DNA of 53,901 nucleotides from Protostelium mycophagum (lineage: Eukaryota; Evosea; Variosea; Protosteliida; Protosteliaceae): contig KV921131.1 of the NCBI GenBank assembly GCA_002081555.1, forward strand, positions 2,719 through 56,619, read 5' to 3'. Of this stretch, positions 32,403 to 43,434 are shown piece by piece. The translations under genes were made by a program, and so were the position numbers. The notes under the pieces are model-generated. The model worked only from the letters and a program-made list of their open reading frames with translations. It did no database searches and was not told the DNA's origin. Positions within the stretch are counted from its first letter, which is position 1, and every line of letters begins with the position of its first letter.

Positions 32403-35400
32403 ATGGAGTTCGGTACATATGCTTCATTCCTCGCGATAACCCGGCTAATGTAAAACAGTTGACGAGCGTGTCTCATTCCCCAAACTTGAAGAGGAGACAT
32501 TGGCCTACTGGGCCCGTATCGATGCTTTTCAGACTTCCCTGAAGCGTTCTGAGGGTAAGCCAGAGTTCTCTTTCTACGATGGACCCCCATTTGCCACTGG
32601 ATTGCCTCACTATGGCCATATCTTGGCAGGAACCATCAAGGTGATATTGATCACTCTTTCAGTGATGAATTAATATTGATCAGGACACTGTGACTCGTTA
32701 CGCACACCAGAAGGGTTATCATGTCACTCGTCGTTTTGGATGGGATTGTCACGGTCTCCCTATCGAATTCGAAATCGAGAAGAAACTTGGCATTAAGGTG
32801 GGATCCCTCCATCCTCTTCATGTTTTTGGGCCTAATTGGTCCGCAGACTCGTGATGAAGTCTTGAAATTAGGAATCCCCCAGTACAACGCAGAGTGCAGA
32901 AACATCGTCATGAAGTTCTCTTCTGAATGGGAGAGAACCATCACCCGTCTGGGAAGATGGATCGATTTCAAGAACGACTACAAGACTTTAGACCCCACCT
33001 TCATGGAGTCCGTATGGAATGTCTTCTCCGAAATCCACAAGAAGGGATTCCTCTACCGTGGTTTCAAGGTATCTGATTTAATGTANNNNNNNNNNNNNNN
33101 NNNNNNNNNNNNNNNNNNNNNNNNNNNNNNNNNNNNNNNNNNNNNNNNNNNNNNNNNNNNNNNNNNNNNNNNNNNNNNNNNNNNNTAGACGATGATCACG
33201 GCGTCTAATTTGGTAAAGGTGATGCCTTATTCAACTGGATGTACCACTCCTCTCTCCAACTTTGAGAGTAACTTGGCATACAAAGATACCACCGATCCCA
33301 CCGTCGTCGTCGCATTTCCTCTCGTTGATGAGCCAGGTAACATCTCGATATAGACACTTATTGCGATTCTGCCGAAAATCACCAGAGAGGATTCTTTGTG
33401 TTGTGAAATATCAAGGGGCACTTGGCTACTTCGTTTTTCCGCCAATATTTTCTGAGATTTTTCAGGCGTGTCTCTCGTTGCCTGGACGACCACTCCCTGG
33501 ACCCTCCCCTCTAACCTCGCCCTTTGCGTAAACCCCGACATGCAGTACATCAAGGCCAAAGACAAGAAGACTGGAGAGACATATATCATCCACGAGAAGA
33601 GAACTTCTGAGATTTGGAAGACTGCAGATCTCTTCACTGTCGAAGGCAAGATGAAGGGATCAGAATTGGCGGGAAAAAAATACGTACCGATGTTTGATTA
33701 CTTTGTCAGCGTGAGTGAAAATTCGAAGAAAATTCGGCTGAGATGACGTAGGAAGCGGAGAGAGCCTTCAGAGTGTGCACTGACAAGTACGTAACTGACT
33801 CCAGCGGTGAGTTTTCCTTAAAATTTCATTCGAATTCACCTGTAACCTGTTCTTATTCATTTAAAACTTTAAATCCTTCTGTATCTATTTGTCATATCGA
33901 AAAATTTGACAAAAGAGTGATCATCTACAACCTCCTCTACAACGAGCTTCTAATGAGAATAAATAGGTACTGGTATTGTCCACCAAGCACCAGCCTTTGG
34001 AGAGGACGATTACCGTGTCTGTTTGGCACACGGAATCATCCTCAAGGGCGAGAACATCCCCTGCCCCGTCGACGAGAGCGGAAGGTGAGATTCCGTGAAA
34101 TTTCCAGCAGACATCACTTTCGACACGTCATTCAATTTTGATTTTCTAATATTTCTGACTGGTTGTAGATTCACCGCTCAAGTGACAGATTTCGCCGGAA
34201 GATATGTGAAGGAAGCCGACGAGGACATTTGCAAGAAGCTCAAAGAGAAGAAGAGACTTGTTAAGAAGGGAAACCTCAACCACTCTTACCCATTCTGCTG
34301 GCGTAGCAACACCCCTCTCATCTACAAGGTTCGTTCACGTATTTTTTACCAAAAAGGATCTCAGCATCTAAAAATAATTTATGTCTACAACACTATCTAC
34401 AACGCCAATGTTTAATCTCCCCCAGGCAGTTCCCAGCTGGTTCATCAGTGTAGAGAAGGTTCGCGAAGAGTTGGTGAACAACAACAAGAAGACCACATGG
34501 GTCCCCGCTTCTGTTTCTGAGAACAGATTCCACAACTGGATTGCGGACGCCAAGGACTGGGCCGTCTCCAGAAGCAGATTCTGGGGTACTCCCTTGCCCA
34601 TCTGGATGTCCGAAGACCGCGAGGAGATGGTGATTTTTTCATTAATATTTTTCGGTTTTATCTTTTATCTCAGAATCCTGCGATGTCGTGATAGATGAAA
34701 AAGACATCTTGGGAGGTGGTTGTGATGTCTCATGGATATTGACAGGTTGTCGTTGGTTCTATCGCAGAGCTGAAGGAATTGTCCGGAGTTGAGGTCACCG
34801 ACTTGCACAGAGAGAGCGTCGACCACATCACCATCCCTTCCTCCCAAGGAAAAGGTACTCACTTCGATCCTCCCCCTCTTTTTTCATTTGAGATCTAAAC
34901 TCCCCCGAAAAACACTGATTTTCCATCAGGAGTTCTCAGACGTGTGGAGGAAGTCTTTGACTGCTGGTTCGAGTCAGGAAGCATGCCTTATGCACAGATC
35001 CACTACCCATTTGAGAACCAAGAATTGTTTGCAAAGACTTTCCCCGCCGATTTTATTGCCGAAGGAATTGACCAGACGAGAGGATGGTTCTACACCCTGT
35101 TGGTGTTGTCCACTATATTGCACAAGCAACCACCTTTCAAGAATGTCGTTGTCAACGGGTTGGTGCTGGCTGAGGACGGTGAGTTTTTGTTTCTTCATTT
35201 CGGAGTATTGAAAATATAAATATTGTTGTCTTGAAGCAGTATATTTTTGGTTGTGTATTGAATGAATAAAATCTTTGTGACAAAGAAAGAACGGCTTTGG
35301 CCGGTTGTAGATGACATAACATTGATGTTGTACAGGAAGAAAGATGTCCAAGAGTCTCAAAAACTACCCCGACCCCAATGAAGTCATCAAAAAGTACGGT

Positions 35401-37703
35401 GCTGATGCCATCAGACTTTACCTCATCAACTCCCCCGTAGTGAGAGCCGAGAACCTCAGATTCCAAGAGAGAGGTAATTTTACACCGTTGTGAATGGCAT
35501 ATTCGTCTCGTTGTAGAGTGACATCCACGACTTCTCCCAAATTTCCACGAATTTTCATTGAGATTTCGCAGGTGTCGACGGTATCGTGAAGGACGTGTTC
35601 TTACCTTGGTTCCATTCCTTCAGATTTTTCTCGGAAGCCGTCAGAAAATTCCCCAGCTTCAAGCCCGACGTACAACTCGCGATGACGTCACAAAACGTCA
35701 TGGACAAGTGGATTTTGGCCGCATTGAACGAGCTCGTTCAGACAGTCAGAAGAGAAATGGACTTGTACCATTTGGACGCCGTGCTGCCTAAATTGGTCAA
35801 GTTCATCGAGCAGTTGACCAACTGGTCAGTCCTTTTACAATAATTTTTCAGAGTGGAATTGTAGACGTCCAGTTCCGAAAAGTGTTCATTTTCTGAGGAT
35901 ATTCCAGGTACATCAAGTTCAACAGAGACAGACTGAAGGGAACACAAGGAGAAGTGGAGACAAGACTCTCACTCTGCACCGTGTTTGAAGTGTTATTCGT
36001 CCTCACGAAGCTCATGGCACCCGTCACCCCCTTCATCACCGAATTTTTCTACCAGAGGTTGAGAGTCTTGCTGCCAGAAAACGAGAGGGAAGATTCCGTG
36101 CATTATTTGGAATACCCACAGACTGTGGAGGCCGCTTTGAATCCCAGAATCATGGAGAAGGTGAGACGTGGAAAATTCGAAGAAAACTCGCTTTGTAGAC
36201 GGAGGATTTTTGTGGTTTTTTTGTCATACATTGTTTTTCACCTGAAGACACTCTACTGAAATGCGTAAACCCACAAATTATACATATTTACGTAATTCTA
36301 TCTCATCTACAACGAACCATTCCTCACATCTTCAGGTCGCCAACATGCAGTCCGTCATCTTGCTCGGAAGAACAGCAAGAGAAAGAAGAACCAAGCCCAT
36401 GAGTCTTCCCCTAACCAGAGTAACCTCCATCAACAGCAGCCCACAATTCAACGCTGACATTGAAGAGTTGAAGGGTTACATCATCGAACAACTCAACGTT
36501 AAAGAGGTATGTTTTCTTTGGAGTTTCGGAGTTTCGTGTCAGACTACAACGAGACATTTCCTCGGAATCTCTGGCTCATCTACAACAGGTCATTTCTTCT
36601 ACTGATTCTGCCATGGTGATCAACAAGGCTCTTCCTGAAAACAAGAAGCTGGGTACAAGGCTTGGAAAATCCTTTGGAAAAGTCGCAGCGGCCATCAAGC
36701 TGCTGTCAGACGAACAGATCAGACAGTTTCAGAAGGAAGGAAGGATACAGATTGAAGGACAAGAGATCGGTGCCGATGAGCTCCTCATCGCCAAGGAATT
36801 CAAGGTGATTTTACGCATCTATTCTTGGTATACATTGTAGAGAATTTTCTGAGAAATTTCAGGGAGACAGCGCCAAGGAAGAGGCCGCTTGGGACTCTAA
36901 CGCACTCATCGTCCTCGATTTACAAGAGGATGAGAAGTTGATTCAAGAGATGATCCTAAGAAGAGTCGTCAACTTTGTGCAGAGACTTAGAAAGAATGTC
37001 GGTGTGCAGCCGTCTGATCTCATCGAGGTAATCACTCATCATTTTGGATCGACACACGAGATCTTCCTCGTTGTAGATCGTCCATAAGACTCATAGAATT
37101 TCAGGTGTTTTGGGAAGTCCCCGCCGGAAAGGTGAAGGACTTGCTGAACAGCGAAGCCGACTTTGTCACCAAGAGGATCGGAGTGCCCTTCTCTCACATC
37201 TCCCGAAAGAACACCACAGCCATGGTCATCGGCTCTGAGGACAACGAGGTGATTTTTCGCCTTCTACAACCGCATCTACAACGCTAAAAGTGACGAAAAT
37301 AGGTTGAAAACGTCTCCGTACACTTGGAGGTTGCCGTGGCAACTCTCAACTTTGATGACAGCGCATTGAAGGCTCTCGGACACTCCGATGAACTTGCTGA
37401 GGCCATCAAGTTGTTCTACACCACAAGAGACTACGCCAGAGTGTCTTCAGAGCTCAACCAGAATGGTGTGTACCTCTATTGTAGGCTTTGCCACAGTTGT
37501 TGGTGGTAGACGGTTAGTTCAGAGGCTTGCCAACAAGTGCGGCACAGCCGCACAGACCAAAGTACCAAAGACACTGCGTAGTGTTGTGCTCCACGGGTTG
37601 TATTGACTTTATCATAGGAAAGTTAACTGTCCGTCTGAATGGAGTGGATGTCACGGTAGAAAAGGACAAGCACGTCTTTACCAGCGGAATGTGGTCGAAA
37701 TAA
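32403..37703 (+). CDS. Isoleucyl-tRNA synthetase, cytosolic type
   Basis: Charges tRNA-Ile with isoleucine in the cytosol. The first coding exon is only 10 nt (32403-32412, MEF), then a 46-nt intron. Class Ia signatures: [20 protein letters not shown] (HIGH-like), [35 protein letters not shown], the editing domain with [15 protein letters not shown] and [85 protein letters not shown] (KMSKS, 35335-35400), and an anticodon-binding helical domain with [15 protein letters not shown]. The eukaryotic C-terminal extension ends [12 protein letters not shown]. About twenty exons, nearly all phased. The assembly gap 33086-33185 falls in the intron between YRGFK and VMPYSTG, so no coding is missing. 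No mitochondrial presequence. The gene symbol in animals is IARS1; no fungal or protist symbol is asserted. Confidence 0.96.
33086..33185. other. Assembly gap (100 N)
   Basis: Exactly 100 N bases, the conventional size for a gap of unknown length. It sits inside an IleRS intron (donor after 33068, acceptor before 33219), so the true intron may be longer, for example containing a repeat that broke the assembly. Confidence 0.99.
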
Positions 37704-37754
37704 ACCCAAAATCATCCTTTAATTGATTGTGGAATTCGTTGTAGTGAAGAACGT

Positions 37755-38102
37755 TTACGTTCGAATAGTCAAATCACCCAGGGAAATGTTGTCGTTTTGT
37801 TGGTATGTCAAACTGTCTGCCACTCCAAAGGTTAGTATTAATATTACCTCTTCCAGATGGTGTTGTGGGACACAAGATGTCATCACCATGATCTTGCCTT
37901 CTGAAACATGATCATCTGGTGATATCAGATGATGTTTCAGAAAGCAAACAGAAAACCCGTCTTTGGAAAGTAAGTGGAATCTGCTGAAAACGACATTTTT
38001 TGCTTCAAGTTTCTCGAGGTTTTGGTTAAGGGCCTCCGGGTAAACTATTCTTCCGAAAGGTGGATACCCAACCGTTTCACTAAAAACCTTCTGGCTGGAC
38101 AT
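37755..38102 (-). CDS. Weak hypothetical open frame (115 aa)
   Basis: An ATG-started frame (MSSQKVFSETVGYPPFGRIV) with no recognised motif lies just after the IleRS stop on the opposite strand. It runs through a near-perfect hairpin (37898-37940), which is unusual for coding sequence. It may be a chance frame in a 3' intergenic region. Confidence 0.25.
   Translation of the reverse strand: MSSQKVFSETVGYPPFGRIVYPEALNQNLEKLEAKNVVFSRFHLLSKDGFSVCFLKHHLISPDDHVSEGKIMVMTSCVPQHHLEEVILILTFGVADSLTYQQNDNISLGDLTIRT
37898..37940. repeat. Strong inverted repeat downstream of IleRS
   Basis: Arms TCTGAAACATGATCATCTG and CAGATGATGTTTCAGA pair almost completely around a short GTGATAT centre; the left arm has a 3-base insertion. 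It could be a transcript-end hairpin or a small palindromic mobile relic. Confidence 0.7.
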
Positions 38103-38447
38103 TTTTCGATTTTAAAGAGGCTGGAATGTGTCGGAATGGTCTATGTTTGATATTATGGTACTGAATCTGTGGTAGATCTGGTGGATGCTGAGTTATAGAG
38201 ACATCTATTGTAGAAGGAGTAACTCTTGCCAATAAAAATCGCAAAGAAAGGCCGCAAAAATCGGAAAAATAGTTTACCCGGGCTCACAACGCGAAAAGTG
38301 TCAATTGTGTAATTTATAAATCGGTAACTACCGTGTCAATCTACGGTAAGGAAGTGCAAGATGTTCAGCTTCTGACCGCGCCATCTTTGCTTCTCGAGCA
38401 ACACCACCAACACCACCAACACCAACACAAAAGAAATTCTAAAGAAG
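38103..38447. other. Intergenic upstream of hypothetical gene
   Basis: 345 bases containing a GGTAACTACCGTG near-palindrome at 38322 and a CACCAACAC simple repeat at 38400-38430 just before the next ATG. No gene seen. Confidence 0.4.
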
Positions 38448-39144
38448 ATGCCCGGCCGAATTATGTCAGAGCCATTCTCGTCTCTTGCAGACAGGTACAG
38501 CAAGTATCTGGAGACCGGCGACATGATGTGGTATCAGAGGGAGTGGTACGAGTTCATCGAAGAGATACTCGTGCTGTTAGAAGAAGGAATGACGCTCGAT
38601 CCCTCTTTATTTCAGTCCTACCGTGAGGTCGTCTCATGTAGGTTTTCATATCTTTACTGATCAATGTGTTCTTTCTGACAGGAATAGTCAGGGGGTCAGA
38701 TGGAGAGAGATCAGTGGCACCAGTGCCCTTCTGTTATTTGTACCACGGTGACTTTCTGCCCTGCGGGGACGCTGACGGCATGTTTTGGAAGCCGAGTAGA
38801 GGAATTGTGAGAGTTGGTGCCCGCTTGTTAAGACGCCAACATTATGCAGAGCCAAAGAATGTAAAACTGAGACGAGAGGTGATGAGCATTCGGTTTGCCC
38901 ATTTTTGATGTCTGTAATTAACTGTCTGTAGATCTCATTTTTAGATCCCGACGCACGATGGGCTTTCATTGAGTACAGAACTGGCCGTCCGACAGCACTC
39001 ACCTACCTTAAAGACCTGTCTCATCCAATAGGATGTTACTTCGCCGGTCTCGTGGACATTGTCGCCAATCGCCACGTCTACTCCGCACAGATTCCACCAA
39101 CTCAATGGATAATACCGATGGATAGACACTTGTTTGAGTACTAG
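38448..39144 (+). CDS. Hypothetical protein (about 194 aa)
   Basis: Three exons join in phase: the start MPGRIMSEPFSSLADRYSKY (38448), a donor at CAGTCCTACC|GTGAGG, and a second exon GSDGERSVAPVPFCYLYHGD ending KNVKLRRE. The third exon runs from ISFLDPDARWAFIEYRTGRP to IIPMDRHLFEY. It is rich in aromatic residues and looks globular, with no signal peptide, membrane helix or known motif. The phase fit across both introns and balanced composition make it a real gene; I do not recognise its family. The first donor is chosen because it alone keeps the frame open. Confidence 0.65.
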
Positions 39145-39148
39145 AGTG

Positions 39149-39421
39149 ATGCTGGGACTCTGCGCTGGACCGACACATCAACATCCTTCAAAACATAACA
39201 TGATCACATTCGAGATCACCGGGAACAACTTCGCGAAATGTTTCTCGGACAAGATGGATTGGACAACTAGCCTCTACAACATATTCGACACTGTAGATGT
39301 CTGTCCTGCGGCCCCGCAGAATTGCAAAACCCCCCAATTAATAAATTATTCCTGTACAGAAATTGACTTTATTAGGCAAAGATTGAATCATGTAGGGTTG
39401 TTAATATCTAAATTTCGATGA
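39149..39421 (+). CDS. Weak small open frame (90 aa)
   Basis: An ATG frame (MLGLCAGPTHQHPSKHN...) with several cysteines (CFSDK, VCPAAPQNCKT, NYSC) begins five bases after the preceding stop. A further Cys-rich frame follows near 39480-39700, so this could be part of a spliced secreted protein, but no junction keeps a frame convincingly. No family recognised. Confidence 0.3.
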   Translation: MLGLCAGPTHQHPSKHNMITFEITGNNFAKCFSDKMDWTTSLYNIFDTVDVCPAAPQNCKTPQLINYSCTEIDFIRQRLNHVGLLISKFR

Positions 39422-39882
39422 AGAAATCTTTCTGAATGTCGATTAAATAAATGTGATTTTAAGGTTGATCATCTACAACGCAGTGTCATGAATGTCCGAG
39501 TCACATCAACAGCACTGGGCACCAACACTGTGGATCCTCTGAGTCTTTTCCCGTATCAATAGTCTGCTCCACCATCACAATGCATATAACTTGCGTGCTG
39601 AAGAATGGTGTTTGTTATTTCTCTTGCAGAGAATCCACGATTATGGGATTTCCGAACTTGTACATTGATTATATGAGCTCCTGTGTGAGTGATATTGTGG
39701 GGATATGATGCCCCCTGGCTCACTTATGGAAGTGTTATTTTCTATTTTTCTTCGGTAAGGACACGGTTATTGCCGTAAAGATTATCGGCAAAAGTTGCAG
39801 CATCTAGAACATACAAAATGGTTGCTGCAAGTACATTGACACAAAAATGATCTGAGCTGAAGAGTGACATTTATTGTACAGT
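39422..39882. other. Intergenic with possible Cys-rich exon
   Basis: 461 bases up to the Gly/Leu-rich gene stop (-). A plus-strand frame near 39480-39700 encodes CHECPSHINSTGHQHCGSSES and similar Cys-rich sequence, which may or may not be an exon. A TCTACAAC word occurs at 39470. Confidence 0.35.
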
Positions 39883-40886
39883 TTAGATAGAAGCGTTGAT
39901 GTTGACAAAGACATAGGTTCCAGCGATGGCATTGGCGTCCAAGTTGGCAACAATGCGAGAGTTGGTCTGATCCCACAGGCAAGGGACTTGCACGATGTTG
40001 TTTCCGACGATCTTGAGAAGTCCGACAGCTCCTTGACCGTTGTAGTTGAGTGCAGGTGTGATCAGAGAAGCCTTGGCTTGTACGGCGGCAGACAGATCGA
40101 TCTTGATGCCGACCTATCGGATCTGTCAGACAATGTTCTGTGTGTTTTTTTGTAGAAGGTAGATGATATGTATACCTGAGCAGAGGCATAGATGTTGTTG
40201 GATGTGAAGATGGGAGTGCAGCCAGCAGGAAGAGTGACAGCAACATTTGCAACAACTCCGACACTCACTTGCACGTCAACAGTGGACTGTACATTCAACA
40301 CAGTTGTAGTGCCGAGGATACCAGGAACAATAGAGGAGAGGGGAAGAATGGAGCCCAAAAGGCCGGTGATGGGTGCGAGGAGTCCTGTTCATCCTTTTCA
40401 GTTTTTGTCGATTATGATGATACAACAAAAGAGCATACCAGCTTGAGTGGAAACATCGATGGCAATGTTGGCAGCAACGTTGGCGTGCACAAAGGTAGAG
40501 CTAGAATAGCTTGCAGCCACAGCAACGCCCTTGTTACCAAGAATACCACCCAGAAGGCTTCCAACAAGTTGGTTTCCTGTACAATGTCAGACACAACATG
40601 TCTTGTTGTAGTGACAAGAGTTCATACCAAGAAGGTTGTCGAGGATGCTTCCACCGCTGCCTCCACCGCCAAGAAGTCCGTTAAGAGGAAGTCCGTTGAG
40701 AAGACTGCCAAGAGGAAGTCCACCAAGCAGATTGCCAATGGGCAAGCCAAGAAGTCCGTTGTTACCGCCAGAGAGAAGGTCTCCCACGATGGGCAGTCCG
40801 TTCAGAAAGCGTTTGTCTTGTTCAGCAGCTGCCGCAAAGGCAGAAGTGCAGAGGAGTGCGACGGCAAAGAGTGCGTATGATCTCAT
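39883..40886 (-). CDS. Secreted Gly/Leu-rich and Val/Ala-rich protein
   Basis: Signal peptide MRSYALFAVALLCTSAFAAA (start 40886). The mature N-terminus is a Gly/Leu/Pro/Asn low-complexity region with repeated GLP/LLG units (GLPIGNLLGGLPLGSLLNGL). Later exons encode amphipathic Val/Ala segments (GVAVAASYSSSTFVHANVA, VDVQVSVGVVANVAVTLPAG) and end with a strand-rich part (QVPCLWDQTNSRIVANLDAN, VFVNINASI). Four exons with short introns, all phased. Likely a secreted or extracellular-matrix/spore-coat-type protein; that role is inference. The promoter and first codons are duplicated in inverted orientation at the right edge of the window, which implies a near-identical paralogue. Confidence 0.75.
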
Positions 40887-41030
40887 GTTTGTTGTTGTTG
40901 CTGCTGTTCGGGGCTTGATGAGCTGATAGTGAGAAGAAGGAGGGAGATACTGCAGTGACGCCCAACTTCTGGAGGTTGGTGGAAAAGTTGCGCCGGAGTG
41001 ACCAAGTCCAGTGCGTTGTAGATGATCAAC
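40887..41030 (-). promoter_or_regulatory. Promoter/5' leader of the Gly/Leu-rich gene, copied elsewhere
   Basis: This region, with the first four codons, is identical over 156 bases to 53746-53901 in the opposite orientation. The shared block includes a CT-rich leader, ACAACAACAAACATG at the start codon, and a TCTACAAC word. Identity of non-coding sequence shows recent duplication or gene conversion. Confidence 0.8.
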
Positions 41031-41072
41031 GAACAAATTACATTTATTCCAGTCAAGGAGCCGCTTTCGTCG
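41031..41072 (-). pseudogene. Remnant of the 3' end of the hypothetical gene found at 52856-53727
   Basis: Read on the minus strand, this stretch matches 53705-53745 with about four mismatches in 41 bases. In the intact copy it encodes the last residues (ERKRPLD-like, stop TAG). Here the stop is TGG and the homology ends at about 41072, so only the gene tail was carried along. Confidence 0.65.
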
Positions 41073-41181
41073 ATCGTGGAGGTTGGAATATTTTTGGGTC
41101 AAGAAATGATGATCTCACTTGACCAAAGTCTAATCTACAACGGGGATCTTTATTTGCAAATTTCAATACTTGATTTTTCTT

Positions 41182-43337
41182 CTATTCCTCTTCTGCTTCT
41201 TCTTCGGCTTCTTCGGCCTGGACTTTTCAACTCAGATTTCATTTGAAGAAATCTTGTCGCGGTTCCATACCGTCATGTTCACGGTTGCTAACGAGAAAGA
41301 TTGTTTGTGTTTCACAAGAGAATCTCCAGAGTATGGAATTTCGATGAAATCTCACCGTCTCCACGTGTATATTTTCCCAGTAGCAGTAGCGGTCACCGTA
41401 CTCTACCAGGAGCTCATCCCCGGGGTTTACATTAGCTGTGGCCTGACAGATGACATGCATTTTCCCGCCAAGCCACGCCCGCTTGAAATGGACGTTTGAG
41501 GCGAGTCCGGTACCGCTTGCATCATTGATGAATCGTAGTTCGTTTCCGGCGAGGTCAGCGTCCACCCAGCTCTCTTTCAATACGACATCTTCTCCTGGAT
41601 GACGTCATTTGTAGTCATCATTTGTCGACATCATCGGACATCATCATCATTTGTCGACATTATCATTTCTCAATGTCATCTTTCATCTGGAATGTATGCA
41701 CATTAAAAGACGCATTCGATGTTGTCTACAATCTCTCTGTCGACATACACCAAGTCTCAAACACAAATTCAGCACCGATCTTACCCGAGTAGGGGTTCGT
41801 AAAATCCATCAGATAACGGCTCTCGTAGATCCTCTCCTTGCCTGACAGGTGATCTGGGTCATGTATGACCACGTCACCAGTATATTCACCGAGGTAATGT
41901 TGTGCTCTGATCCTTCTGAGACTAAAGAGGCCGTTCTGACCTCTGCAAGGATGTCCCTCTTTTGTCACCTGAGATTTTCATGAGATTTCCATGAGATTTC
42001 GGGGAATTTCAACATCTTTTATAAGAAAATATTGGTATTTGAATAAAATTAAATTGATCACCTTGTTGATGACAAAACTTCCTTCTAAGGTCTGGGCCTT
42101 CTCAAAAAATTCTGCATCTGCGGGGTCCTCCAGCATCGCTGTGCTCGATCTATGCACTAAAAATAGAATGAATCTTTATCTACAACTCGCCAAAGATTGA
42201 CAGTAAATAATGAAAAATTTTCAACATTTCTTCAACAAAAATATTTTCAAAAATAAAAATATCAAATAAGTTCTGAGAAAATTCGTTGTAGATGCTCACC
42301 TCCCAAGCCCTCCTCGGGTATATCGTCTGGCTCTTCTGTTTGCACGAAAGGTAAGCCACTCTTGTCGACAAAAGAATCTTCGTCGCTGTCATAGTCAAGG
42401 ACCAGCTCTTCCCCTTCCTCTATAACCTGTCAAATATGTCAATATGACGTTTCTGACATCTCGTCTCAAAGTCTCAGGGTTACGTCACCTTTAGAATCTC
42501 GAGGTAAGCGCGGGCTCGGCCTTCCAGATAGATTCTTCGAATTTTTAGGTTGGCCTCTGCTCTGTCTTCTGAATCGCTGAGACGTCTTATGTGCGACATC
42601 TCACTGCCAAAAACAGGTTCTATGAAGAATTTTTTCCCGCTCTTCTTTGTCGTCCTTTTCGAGTAAATTTCAATGATTTTTCGGTGAATTTTCAAGAAAT
42701 ATGTCGTCTACAACGCACCTCTGAACGTCGTCTTCTTCTGAGCTGTGAACTTTCGAGAACTCTTCCTCTAACTTCGCACAACCACGCTCCAGCCTGTAAA
42801 TTTTGTTTTGGAACAACTGCATAAGAGGATAAAGATGCCATTGCAGAGGTCTCTGACGCTTCTGGTAACGGAAGGTCCTTCATCTGTAATTTTGAGATTT
42901 GAAAATGGGAGATGGCGGGAAACACACCTCGACGTCGCTGTTGTCTTCTTCTGGAGCTGAGAAAAATGAATATTTGATGAGCTGATCAAACATATGATGA
43001 AAAGAAAAAAGATTTTGAAATGTGATCAGGACGACCATGTTTTTCAAAAGAGAATTGTAACGAAATTACCAGAGTCTAATGATGGAGGTGGATTCGCCAT
43101 TGTCGCCCGATTGACAACGTCTACATAAATAGATAATTCATCTACTTCGTCTTCATAATGCACGCGAATCTACAAAGATCAACCCTTGTCATTCCTAAAG
43201 TCAAATCTCACCTCTGATGGTACACCTCCCCATCTCAGAACTGGTGTATAAATAAGAGTCTCAGGCCATCTGGGAGGTAAGGCATCGACTGAAACTTCTT
43301 GTACCTCTGTCAGGTTCTCTTCCTCGTTGCTCTCCAT
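41182..43337 (-). CDS. SET-domain protein (putative lysine methyltransferase)
   Basis: The start is MESNEEENLTEVQEVSVDAL (43337). The middle is charged and helical (MSHIRRLSDSEDRAEANLKI, VIEEGEELVLDYDSDEDSFV). The C-terminal SET domain has GLFSLRRIRAQHYLGEYTGD (41850-41935), LMDFTNPYSGK, VDADLAGNELRFINDASGTG, LASNVHFKRAWLGG and ELLVEYGDRYCYWEN (41370-41560). The usual RFINHSC and Y-x-x-x-Y motifs appear as RFINDASGTGLASN and VEYGDRYCYW, so SAM-binding asparagine and a catalytic tyrosine are plausible, but the HSC histidine is changed. No post-SET cysteines. The protein ends in an acidic AEEAEEEAEEE tail on a last exon (stop 41182). About ten exons. It is divergent from ALG11 with 97 bases between starts. 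Target protein unknown. Confidence 0.8.
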
Positions 43338-43434
43338 ATGACAAATATGACTAAAACGATAATGGACATCATCCTCTACAACGCCGGTTTTCCGCCAACG
43401 TGTCACAAGTTCTCAATCAGAGACAAAACAAAAC
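43338..43434. promoter_or_regulatory. 97-bp bidirectional promoter (SET gene / ALG11)
   Basis: Only 97 bases separate the two divergent start codons. The gap contains a TCTACAAC word (43375) and no TATA-like run. Both promoters and 5' leaders must fit in it, or transcripts overlap. Confidence 0.7.

Noticed and set aside
32721-33188. 155-codon frame running through the N block
   Set aside because: It is out of the IleRS exon structure at its end and consists of unknown residues in the gap.
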